DNA from: Celeribacter litoreus
GTDB lineage: Bacteria > Pseudomonadota > Alphaproteobacteria > Rhodobacterales > Rhodobacteraceae
Direction of reading: 5' to 3'
Length of the DNA: 64,000 nt
Assembly (NCBI RefSeq): GCF_020165855.1
Contig: NZ_JAIUFY010000013.1
Location: 186,001-250,000 of the forward strand
Both the position numbers and the translations under genes were made by a program. Shown here in pieces: positions 18,646 to 26,741 of this stretch; the stretch's first letter is position 1; each line of letters begins with the position of its first letter. The notes under the pieces were generated by a model. It worked only from the letters and a program-made list of their open reading frames with translations, did no database searches and had not been told where the DNA came from.

Positions 18646-19941
18646 ATGGAAGTGAAAACTCAATTTAAGGCGACTCTGGCATCTGCTCTTTTCGCAACGA
18701 CTGCGATGGCATCCTCCGCAATGGCGGCTGACTGCCCGATCAAAGTTGGTGTCCTGCACTCGCTCTCCGGCACGATGGCTATTTCCGAAACCACTCTGAA
18801 AGACACCATGCTGATGCTCGTAGAGCAACAGAACGCCAAAGGCGGCGTGCTTGGCTGTGAGCTTGAAGCTGTTGTCGTTGACCCGGCCTCCGACTGGCCG
18901 CTGTTCGCTGAAAAAGCACGTGAACTTCTGACCGTTCACGAAGTTGATGTCATGTTCGGCAACTGGACCTCCGTGTCCCGTAAATCCGTTCTTCCGGTCA
19001 TCGAAGAACTCAACGGCCTTCTGTTCTACCCGGTTCAGTACGAAGGCGAAGAGTCCTCCAAAAACGTATTCTACACCGGTGCGGCTCCGAACCAGCAGGC
19101 TATCCCGGCAACCGACTACTTCCTCGACGAACTTGGCGTTGAGAAGTTCGCTCTGCTCGGCACCGACTACGTGTACCCGCGCACCACGAACAACATCCTT
19201 GAGTCCTATCTGAAGGACAAAGGCATCGCCGAAGAAGATATCTTCGTGAACTACACGCCGTTCGGTCACTCCGACTGGTCCAAAATCGTTGCTGACGTTG
19301 TCGCTCTCGGCGCTGACGGTAAAAAAGTTGGCGTGATCTCCACCATCAACGGCGACGCAAACATCGGCTTCTACAAAGAACTCGCTGCTGCTGGCATCTC
19401 CGCTGACGATATCCCGGTTGTGGCCTTCTCCGTGGGTGAAGAAGAACTCTCTGGCCTCGACACCACCAACCTCGTTGGTCACCTCGCCGCATGGAACTAC
19501 TTCATGTCCGCTGACACCGAAGCCAACGCAGAGTTCATCTCCGCATGGCACGAGTTCATCGGCGACGAAGCACGCGTCACCAACGACCCGATGGAAGCTC
19601 ACTACATCGGCTTCAACATGTGGGTGAACGCTGTGACTGAAGCTGAAACCACCGATGTCGACGCTGTTCGCGCCGCTATGTGGGGCCAAGAGTTCCCGAA
19701 CCTGACCGGTGGCACCGCTGTCATGGGCGTCAACCACCACCTCGCCAAGCCGGTTCTCATCGGTGAGATCCTCGAAGACGGTCAGTTCGACATCATCTCC
19801 GAAACCGATCCGGTTCCGGGCGATGCATGGACCGACTTCCTGCCGGAATCTGCAGTGCTCGTCTCCGACTGGAAAGATCTCGAGTGCGGTATGTACAACA
19901 CCGAGACCGAGACCTGCGTTCAGATCGGTTCCAACTACTAA
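18646..19941 (+). CDS. urtA: urea ABC transporter substrate-binding protein
   Basis: This 431-residue periplasmic type I binding protein of the Leu/Ile/Val-binding superfamily has a signal peptide ending AMA (about residue 27). It continues CPIKVGVLHSLSGTMA and contains FSVGEEELSGLD and HLAAWNYF, which are characteristic of UrtA. It is followed by urtBCDE in the same direction, which fixes the assignment. The start at 18646 is preceded only by AAGGGA. Confidence 0.93.
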   Translation: MEVKTQFKATLASALFATTAMASSAMAADCPIKVGVLHSLSGTMAISETTLKDTMLMLVEQQNAKGGVLGCELEAVVVDPASDWPLFAEKARELLTVHEVDVMFGNWTSVSRKSVLPVIEELNGLLFYPVQYEGEESSKNVFYTGAAPNQQAIPATDYFLDELGVEKFALLGTDYVYPRTTNNILESYLKDKGIAEEDIFVNYTPFGHSDWSKIVADVVALGADGKKVGVISTINGDANIGFYKELAAAGISADDIPVVAFSVGEEELSGLDTTNLVGHLAAWNYFMSADTEANAEFISAWHEFIGDEARVTNDPMEAHYIGFNMWVNAVTEAETTDVDAVRAAMWGQEFPNLTGGTAVMGVNHHLAKPVLIGEILEDGQFDIISETDPVPGDAWTDFLPESAVLVSDWKDLECGMYNTETETCVQIGSNY

Positions 19942-19960
19942 TCTGATTTAAAAGACTTTT

Positions 19961-19986
19961 GAGGGGCGGCCATCGCGTCGCCCCTC
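19961..19986 (+). terminator. hairpin between urtA and urtB
   Basis: An 8-bp perfect stem (GAGGGGCG / CGCCCCTC) lies in the 73-bp gap, without a T-run. Such a hairpin after a binding-protein gene often protects or attenuates the message so that the binding protein is made in excess over the membrane parts. Confidence 0.5.
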
Positions 19987-20014
19987 GACTCCTCTCTGAT
20001 AAAGAAGAGCTTCC

Positions 20015-21970
20015 ATGATCCGCCGTATCTTCGTTGCCGGACTGCTTCTTCTGACGGTTGCGCTCTCTGCGCAGGCTCAGGACCGCACGATCCAGGATGT
20101 GCTACAAGAGCACTCCGACGCCATCATCAAATCTTCGCGCAAAACCATCGGCCCCGCGATTGACGCTGTTGCCAATTCAGCTCTCCCGGAGGCGCAAGAC
20201 GTTTTGCAAGCATGGCAGTCCAAGGACATGTGGGTGCGTGAGGAAGACGGGCTTTTCTTCAAGGCCGAGAAGCTCGACAGCAAAACCTATGCTCTCACCG
20301 ATTTTGTCACCGGCGAACCTGCGGGTGAGGTTGCGAAAGACGAGATTGACCAGATCAAACCGAACTCGGGCATCCGCGCAATGCTCGGCGCAGCCTTGGT
20401 TCAGTTCCAACTGAACGACCCGGACCCATCTCTGCGCCGCGACGCGCTGTTGGCGATCCAGCGAGACGGTGAGGAAAGCCACCTTGCGCCACTCCGCGCG
20501 TCGATTGCGAACGAGTCTGATCCCGAGATTAAAGAACTCAAAGAAGTCACAGAACGTCTTCTGACGATTTCCTTCGACGAAGATGAGGCCGCGCGCGTAG
20601 CCGCCATCGAAGGTTTCCGCGGGTCTCTGTCGCTCGACACCCGTGCCGCACTCAACCCGATCGTCACGACCGAGGTTGTTTACGCCGAAGAACTATCCGC
20701 GAATGCGAATGTGAAGCGTATTCTGCGCGCTGGCTCTCGCGACCTTTCCGTCGACGAAGCCTACGATCTGATGGTCGAGGCGGGTGCAGTGACGCCGCAG
20801 CCGAGTGTCTCCGAACGAAAAGCGGCGCTCGAGAGCAATATCGTGGACGGTTCCGTCGGGGGCGTTTCGGTCGAAGATCTGAATACCCAAGAAGCGCGCG
20901 ACCGTGCTTATGCCGCCTTGGCGGATGCGGGTCTCGTGCCGGCCTTCGATCCTGATTTCGACAAAGCATCTGTCGTGACCGGCGTTCAGTTTGCAGAAGT
21001 CTATTCTGAGCCCTCGGCGGCGGTGGCAAGCGCGGCCGAGGAAACGCTCAAATCCATTAGCCGAACAGTTGGGCTCAACCAATTCTTCGACTTGTCGCTC
21101 GACGGGCTCTCGCTTGCATCCATCTACTTCCTCGCAGCGATCGGCCTCGCCATTACTTTCGGGGTCATGGGCGTGATCAACATGGCCCATGGCGAGTTCA
21201 TTATGATGGGCGCCTACACCGGTTACGTGATCCAGCAGATCATTCCCGATTACACCGTCTCAATTATCGTTGCCATTCCGATGGCATTTGCGGTGACATT
21301 CGCTGCGGGTGTCGCGATGGAGCGTTTGATCATCCGTTGGCTCTATAACCGCCCACTTGAAACGCTGCTCGCGACCTTCGGTGTGTCAATTGCGTTGCAG
21401 CAGCTCGCGAAGAACATCTTCGGCACCCAAGCGCGTCCGCTCACCTCTCCGGGCTGGCTCGATGGGGCACTGCAGTTCAACGACGTGGTCGCAATCTCCT
21501 ACATCCGCATTGCCATTTTCGTGTTGGCGCTGATCTTCCTCGGCATCTTCCTCTTCATCATGAAGAAAACCCGCCTCGGCTTGGAGACCCGCGCTGTAAC
21601 GCAGAACCCGCGCATGGCGGCCTCCATGGGGATCAATCCCGACAAGGTGAACATGCTCACTTTCGGCCTCGGCTCCGGCATCGCTGGTATCGCCGGCGTT
21701 GCCATTGGCCTCTATGCGAAGGTGACCTCTGAGCTTGGCGCGGACTACATCGTCCAGAGCTTCATGACCGTCGTCGTTGGTGGCGTTGGCAACATTTGGG
21801 GCACCTTGCTCGGCGCGACGATGATCGGGTTCCTGCAAAAAGGGATCGAATGGTTCAACCCGTCGAACACGCTGGCGGCGCAGACCTACATGATCATCTT
21901 CATCATCATCTTCATCCAGTTCCGACCGAAGGGTATCATCGCCCTCAAAGGTCGCGCAGCGGGGGATTAA
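20015..21970 (+). CDS. urtB: urea ABC transporter permease UrtB
   Basis: This 651-residue inner-membrane permease is of the LivH type. A signal-like helix (residues 1-22) is followed by a long periplasmic, mostly helical domain to about residue 350, and then the permease proper with GLAITFGVMGVINMAHGEF and the EAA-like loop near MAASMGINPDKVN. Many proteobacterial UrtB proteins have an N-terminal extension, but this one, at some 340 residues, is long. It lies in urtABCDE, 4 bp before urtC. Confidence 0.92.
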   Translation: MIRRIFVAGLLLLTVALSAQAQDRTIQDVLQEHSDAIIKSSRKTIGPAIDAVANSALPEAQDVLQAWQSKDMWVREEDGLFFKAEKLDSKTYALTDFVTGEPAGEVAKDEIDQIKPNSGIRAMLGAALVQFQLNDPDPSLRRDALLAIQRDGEESHLAPLRASIANESDPEIKELKEVTERLLTISFDEDEAARVAAIEGFRGSLSLDTRAALNPIVTTEVVYAEELSANANVKRILRAGSRDLSVDEAYDLMVEAGAVTPQPSVSERKAALESNIVDGSVGGVSVEDLNTQEARDRAYAALADAGLVPAFDPDFDKASVVTGVQFAEVYSEPSAAVASAAEETLKSISRTVGLNQFFDLSLDGLSLASIYFLAAIGLAITFGVMGVINMAHGEFIMMGAYTGYVIQQIIPDYTVSIIVAIPMAFAVTFAAGVAMERLIIRWLYNRPLETLLATFGVSIALQQLAKNIFGTQARPLTSPGWLDGALQFNDVVAISYIRIAIFVLALIFLGIFLFIMKKTRLGLETRAVTQNPRMAASMGINPDKVNMLTFGLGSGIAGIAGVAIGLYAKVTSELGADYIVQSFMTVVVGGVGNIWGTLLGATMIGFLQKGIEWFNPSNTLAAQTYMIIFIIIFIQFRPKGIIALKGRAAGD

Positions 21971-21973
21971 GCT

Positions 21974-23200
21974 ATGGATTTCATTCGCAAGAACCCCTCT
22001 CTGCCGGTCTTCATCGCAGGTCTCGCGATCTTCACGCTGGTCGTCACTTTCATGTCCGAAGCCTATGGCGCAGGCGCGCTGTCGACCTCATTCGTGAAAA
22101 CACTGGGTAAGACGCTCTGCCTCGCGCTCGTTGCCATCGCGATGGATTTGGTCTGGGGTTACACTGGCATCCTCTCGCTCGGCCATTTCGCGTTCTTCGG
22201 TCTCGGGGGCTACATGATCGGCATGTGGCTGATGTATGCGCGGACCAAGCTTATTGTGGTAGAAAGCATGGCCAGCGCGGCGCTGCCTCCAACACCGTCG
22301 GAAATTTCGGACGCCATCGGGACGCAGATTTTCGGCGTCGTCGGGTCAAGTGAATTCCCGCTGGTCTGGATGTTCGCGCACAGCTTCTGGGCGCAGATCG
22401 CGCTCGTGGTGATTGTCCCGGGTATCCTCGCGCTCGTGTTCGGTTGGCTCGCCTTCCGGTCCCGTGTGACTGGTGTTTACCTGTCGATCCTGACGCAGGC
22501 GATGACCCTCGCGCTGTCTCTTTACCTCTTCCAAAACGACAGTGGTCTGCGTGGTAACAACGGTCTTTCCGGTTTGCAGAACCTGCCTGGCGCGGATGGC
22601 ATCTCTCAAGACTACATCTCGATTTGGTTCTTCTGGGCATCAGCCTTTGCGCTTCTCATCACCTATCTGATCGCGGCATTCGTTGTGTCCGGCAAGTTCG
22701 GATCGGTCATTCGCGGCATCCGTGATGACGAGGCGCGGGTCCGGTTCCTCGGGTATTCGGTAGAGGGGTTCAAACTCTTCGTGTTCGCAATGACGGCCGT
22801 GATGGCAGCCATCGGTGGCGCGCTTTATTATCCGCAGGCCGGTATCATCAACCCCGCCGAAATCGCTCCGATTGCATCCATCTACCTCGCTGTTTGGGTG
22901 GCCATCGGTGGCCGTGGCCGCATTTATGGCGCGGTTATCGGCGCGGCGTTTGTGTCGCTGGTGTCCACCTATTTCACGGGCGGTCAAGCGCCTGACATCC
23001 CGCTCGGGTTCTACACGATCAAGTGGGTCGACTGGTGGCTCGTCCTTCTCGGACTGTCGTTCGTCTTGGTGACCTTGTTCGCGCCGAAGGGAATCGGCGG
23101 GCTGTTCGACCTGATCACGCACCGTATGTCGCCTAAGCGTGGCGGTGCGCCCTTGGGCCCCGATGATGGCTCTCTTCGTGAACAGGAGGCTGAGAAATGA
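21974..23200 (+). CDS. urtC: urea ABC transporter permease UrtC
   Basis: This 408-residue LivM-type permease pairs with UrtB. It has multiple membrane helices, the motif DLVWGYTGILSLGHFAFFGLGGY and the cytoplasmic loop with RDDEARVRFLGY. It overlaps urtD by four bases, and its C-terminal tail is charged. Confidence 0.93.
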   Translation: MDFIRKNPSLPVFIAGLAIFTLVVTFMSEAYGAGALSTSFVKTLGKTLCLALVAIAMDLVWGYTGILSLGHFAFFGLGGYMIGMWLMYARTKLIVVESMASAALPPTPSEISDAIGTQIFGVVGSSEFPLVWMFAHSFWAQIALVVIVPGILALVFGWLAFRSRVTGVYLSILTQAMTLALSLYLFQNDSGLRGNNGLSGLQNLPGADGISQDYISIWFFWASAFALLITYLIAAFVVSGKFGSVIRGIRDDEARVRFLGYSVEGFKLFVFAMTAVMAAIGGALYYPQAGIINPAEIAPIASIYLAVWVAIGGRGRIYGAVIGAAFVSLVSTYFTGGQAPDIPLGFYTIKWVDWWLVLLGLSFVLVTLFAPKGIGGLFDLITHRMSPKRGGAPLGPDDGSLREQEAEK

Positions 23201-23949
23201 CCAGCAACGCATCCACACTTCTCGAAGTTTCCGGTATCTCGGTCACGTTCGACGGCTTCAAGGCAATCAACAACCTGTCCTTTGAAATCGGGCCAGCGGA
23301 GCTCCGCGCGATCATCGGTCCAAACGGCGCAGGCAAAACGACATTCATGGACATCGTGACGGGCAAGACCAAACCCGACGAGGGCAAAGTCCTCTGGGGC
23401 GATCTGTCCCGCAACCTGATCGGCATGAACGAGGCAAAGATTGCCCGTGCAGGCATCGGCAGGAAATTCCAGCGTCCGACGGTTTTTGAGGACCAAACGG
23501 TTTTCGAGAACCTGCTCATGGCGGTGAAGAACGACCGCAATCCGATAGCCGTACTCTTCTTCCGCCCGAAGGCGAAGGACTTTGCGAAAGTCGAAGAACT
23601 CGCAGCGGAAATCGGTCTTTCCGATCAGTTGGAACGAAAGTCTGGTGAGTTGTCCCATGGTCAAAAACAGTGGCTCGAAATCGGGATGCTGTTGGCTCAG
23701 GACCCCAAATTGCTGCTCGTGGACGAACCCGCCGCTGGGATGACCTTGGGCGAGCGTGAGCATACGACAGACATCCTCAAAGAAGCCGCTAAAACACGCG
23801 CGGTTGTCGTCGTTGAACACGATATGGAATTCGTCCGCAGACTTGAGTGCAAGGTCACTGTTCTTCACGAAGGGTCGGTTCTGGCCGAAGGCTCCCTCGA
23901 TCACGTGACGCAAAACCAAGACGTGATTGACGTCTATCTCGGGCGATAA
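23197..23949 (+). CDS. urtD: urea ABC transporter ATP-binding protein UrtD
   Basis: This 250-residue LivG-type ATPase has Walker A GPNGAGKT, the variant signature LSHGQKQWLEI and Walker B LLLVDEPAAGM, which are typical of UrtD. The switch His is in VVEHDMEF. It overlaps urtC (ATGA) and lies 12 bp before urtE. Confidence 0.94.
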   Translation: MTSNASTLLEVSGISVTFDGFKAINNLSFEIGPAELRAIIGPNGAGKTTFMDIVTGKTKPDEGKVLWGDLSRNLIGMNEAKIARAGIGRKFQRPTVFEDQTVFENLLMAVKNDRNPIAVLFFRPKAKDFAKVEELAAEIGLSDQLERKSGELSHGQKQWLEIGMLLAQDPKLLLVDEPAAGMTLGEREHTTDILKEAAKTRAVVVVEHDMEFVRRLECKVTVLHEGSVLAEGSLDHVTQNQDVIDVYLGR

Positions 23950-23961
23950 GGAAAAATAACC

Positions 23962-24660
23962 ATGCTCGATGTGAAAAACCTCTCTCTCCACTACGGCGGT
24001 TCGCAAATCCTCTATGACGTCGATATTTCGGCGCAGGCGGGCGCAGTCACCTGCGTCATGGGCACCAACGGTGTGGGGAAAACATCTCTGCTAAAGGCCA
24101 TCTCCGGCACTCATCCCCGGTCCGGCGGGTCTATGATGCTTGACGGCGAAGATGTCGGGAAACTCCCGGCGCATTCGCTCGCGCATAAAGGTGTCGCGGT
24201 CGTTCCGCAGGGACGCATGATTTTCCCGCTTCTGACCGTGAAAGAGAACCTCGAAACTGGCTTTACCTGTCTGCCGAAGTCCGAGCACAAAATCCCCGAC
24301 GAGATTTTCGATCTCTTCCCGATTTTGAAGGACTTCATGCATCGCCGAGGCGGTGACCTCTCCGGCGGGCAGCAACAGCAGTTGGCCATTGCGCGTGCGT
24401 TGATCATCAAGCCAAAACTCTTGCTCCTTGATGAGCCGACAGAGGGCATTCAGCCGAACATCATTCAGCAAATCGGCAAGGTGATTTCTCTCCTGCGCGA
24501 TCGCGGGGATATGGCGATTGTGCTCGTCGAGCAGTATTTTGAGTTCGCTTACGACCTCGCCGACACGCTCGTCTTCATGGAGCGCGGGCGCGTGACGTCG
24601 ACACATGACAAAGCGGATATTTCGAAGGAAGAGGCGGCAAAGGTATTCCGCATCGCGTGA
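23962..24660 (+). CDS. urtE: urea ABC transporter ATP-binding protein UrtE
   Basis: This 232-residue LivF-type ATPase has Walker A GTNGVGKT, signature LSGGQQQQLAIARAL, Walker B LLLLDEPTEGIQP and a switch region VLVEQY, with Q replacing His as is usual in LivF/UrtE. It is the last gene of the urt operon. No urease gene is seen in the window. Confidence 0.94.
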   Translation: MLDVKNLSLHYGGSQILYDVDISAQAGAVTCVMGTNGVGKTSLLKAISGTHPRSGGSMMLDGEDVGKLPAHSLAHKGVAVVPQGRMIFPLLTVKENLETGFTCLPKSEHKIPDEIFDLFPILKDFMHRRGGDLSGGQQQQLAIARALIIKPKLLLLDEPTEGIQPNIIQQIGKVISLLRDRGDMAIVLVEQYFEFAYDLADTLVFMERGRVTSTHDKADISKEEAAKVFRIA

Positions 24661-24804
24661 CCAGACTGCGGACTGCCCCTTCCTTCTGCGTCGCAGTTCA
24701 CCCGTTTCTGCGCGAAACAGGAATATAGACCTTTCGGCAATTTCTTAGTTTTGTGTCTCTCTGCTACAGTGGGAGAAATTGAAAAGAAAAACTGTAGGCC
24801 GATC

Positions 24805-25500
24805 ATGATGGATACACCCCGCATTCGCGTAGAAGGAGGCTTTCAAAGCGCGCTGATCGTGGACGATCACCCGCTGTTTTGCGACGCCCTATGCATGACG
24901 CTCACGGCGGGGATCGGGATCGGCAAAGTCGACACCGCAGGTTCCCTCGAAGAGGCAATGGCATTTCTCGACCGCTGGGCCGCGCCAGATGTCATCCTGC
25001 TCGACCTGAACCTGCCGGATGTGAACGGTCTCGACGGTCTCGTCAGGCTGACCAAAAAGTGCCCCGAGACGCCTGTGGTGATCGTGTCCTCGGTTGAAGA
25101 AGCCCGCGTTGTGCGCTCTGCGATCCGTGTCGGCGCGGCTGGTTTTGTCCCGAAACATTCGACTCGTGAAGTTTTCCGCTCCGCATTCGAACAGATTGCG
25201 GCCGGAGAGGTCTATTCCCCTGCCGGAGCACTTTCCGCAGGGGATCCGAATGAGAACCTGTCTCCGCGCGAGGATGCGTTGGTCCGTCTGTCCCACCTGA
25301 CACGGCAACAGGCGCGCATCCTGCAACTGATCTGCGCGGGCCAAATGAACAAACAAATCGCCTACGAACTCTCGATTGCAGAGACGACGGTGAAAGCGCA
25401 CGTGACGGCGATCATGCGGAAACTCGGCGTGCAGAGCCGGACCCAGGCGGTGTTGATTGCGCAGCAGGCCAATTTCAACAGCCTCTTGCCTGAGGAATAA
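24805..25500 (+). CDS. LuxR-family response regulator of the alcohol-oxidation island
   Basis: This 231-residue two-domain regulator has a receiver domain (VDDHP acidic pair, phospho-acceptor D67 in LLDLNLPD, Lys in VPKHS) and a LuxR helix-turn-helix (about 165-225, with QMNKQIAYELSIAETTVKAH). It resembles the AgmR/ErbR and FlhR/RfdR regulators that control quinoprotein alcohol or C1 oxidation. It lies just before a FIST protein and a hybrid kinase and opens an island of PQQ-linked genes. Start 24805 was chosen over 24751 because GTAGG precedes it; 24808 is equally possible. It is the best candidate to bind the repeated GGTCGTA motif. Confidence 0.85.
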   Translation: MMDTPRIRVEGGFQSALIVDDHPLFCDALCMTLTAGIGIGKVDTAGSLEEAMAFLDRWAAPDVILLDLNLPDVNGLDGLVRLTKKCPETPVVIVSSVEEARVVRSAIRVGAAGFVPKHSTREVFRSAFEQIAAGEVYSPAGALSAGDPNENLSPREDALVRLSHLTRQQARILQLICAGQMNKQIAYELSIAETTVKAHVTAIMRKLGVQSRTQAVLIAQQANFNSLLPEE

Positions 25501-25538
25501 ACTTCCTTCACCCTGATTGGCAGGGATGGAGGACCCAA

Positions 25539-26741
25539 ATGATGACGAACGCGATAGGCGGCATGTCTCACATGCTGCGTCAAAACCTTGTGTCGACGGC
25601 GGAAGTGGACGCATCCGATCCGGAGGCCGTGAAAAAGATCGTGACGGGCCTCGGACGCGGGCCGTTTTCCATCGTGCTCATGTTCTTCTCGCCCGAATGC
25701 GATCGCGAAACCTTGGCCCGTCAGCTCAAAGCTGAAATTCCCTATGCCCGTGTGATGGGCTGCTCGACCGCAGGAGAGTTGAGCTCCAAAGGCTATGATG
25801 AGGGAAAGATCATCGCCATCGGGTTTCCGGTTGAGAACTTCGGCGTGGAAACGCTCCTCGTCCCCGATCTCAAGAATTGCTCACCTCAGGACCTTATGGG
25901 GAGCCTTCTACGTGCGCGCCAAAACCTGCAGCGGCGCTATCCCCAGTTCGACAATGAGTTTGCCATGCTATTGGTCGATGGCCTGTCCGAGAGGGAGGAT
26001 GAGTTGACGGCTGCCTTGGCGTCCGGCCTTGGCCCTGTCCCGCTTTTTGGTGGGTCGGCAGGGGATGGTCGGAGGTTTCAGGAGACCTTTGTCCTCAACG
26101 GCCCGACGCTTATGGAAAACTCTGCAATTTTGACATTTTTCCGCACAAACTGTCAGATTAAGGTGTTTTCTTATGATCACCTCGTTGCGACGCAAAAGCG
26201 GATGGTGGTCACGGAAGCAGAACCGAACGCGCGCGTCGTCAAAGAAATCAATGCGGAACCCGCAGCGCAGGAATACGCGCGATTGGTCGGTGTCGATCCT
26301 GCGCTGTTAAGTGACCACGTCTTCGCCGCGAACCCTGTAGTTGTGCAGGTGGGAGGAAAACACCACGTGCGCGCGATCAAGTCGGTCGCCCCCAACGGAG
26401 ACATGTCTTTTTTTGCTGCGATTGATGAAGGGCTCGTTCTGACCTTGGCAGAGCCTCAGAACATGGTGGCCCATCTCGAAGAGTCCCTCGCGGGCCTCAG
26501 CAAGACGACAGAACCTGCAATTGTGCTGGCCTGCGATTGCATCTTCCGGCGCGTCGAGGCGGAGATGACACAAGTTAAATCGCAGATTTCCAATCTTCTT
26601 GCTGGGGCGAACGTGCGCGGGTTTTCGACCTATGGGGAGCAAATCGGCTCTATCCACGTGAACCAGACCTTCACCGGCGTTGCGATTTATCCACCGTGTG
26701 CAGAACGCGATACCATCGGGGTCGGGGAGAACCGCAAATGA
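25539..26741 (+). CDS. FIST-domain sensory protein (NosP-like)
   Basis: This 400-residue cytoplasmic protein has a FIST N domain (MFFSPECDRETLARQLK, MGCSTAGELSSKGY) and a FIST C domain (second half, ending with the GFSTYGEQIG segment). In Pseudomonas and others, FIST proteins of the NosP type bind haem and nitric oxide and control a co-encoded hybrid kinase. Here the gene overlaps exactly such a kinase by four bases. I infer a sensory input role; the ligand is unproven, since FIST domains were first proposed to bind small molecules generally. A GGAGGA ribosome-binding site supports the start. Confidence 0.82.
   Translation: MMTNAIGGMSHMLRQNLVSTAEVDASDPEAVKKIVTGLGRGPFSIVLMFFSPECDRETLARQLKAEIPYARVMGCSTAGELSSKGYDEGKIIAIGFPVENFGVETLLVPDLKNCSPQDLMGSLLRARQNLQRRYPQFDNEFAMLLVDGLSEREDELTAALASGLGPVPLFGGSAGDGRRFQETFVLNGPTLMENSAILTFFRTNCQIKVFSYDHLVATQKRMVVTEAEPNARVVKEINAEPAAQEYARLVGVDPALLSDHVFAANPVVVQVGGKHHVRAIKSVAPNGDMSFFAAIDEGLVLTLAEPQNMVAHLEESLAGLSKTTEPAIVLACDCIFRRVEAEMTQVKSQISNLLAGANVRGFSTYGEQIGSIHVNQTFTGVAIYPPCAERDTIGVGENRK

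Noticed and set aside
18568-19740. 390-codon minus-strand frame opposite urtA
   Set aside because: Antisense to a clear urea-binding protein and without domain similarity; Phe/Val-rich composition is a shadow pattern.
24661-24804. Terminator after urtE
   Set aside because: Only a short CTGCG-T-CGCAG repeat is visible and no T-run follows it, so I do not call one.
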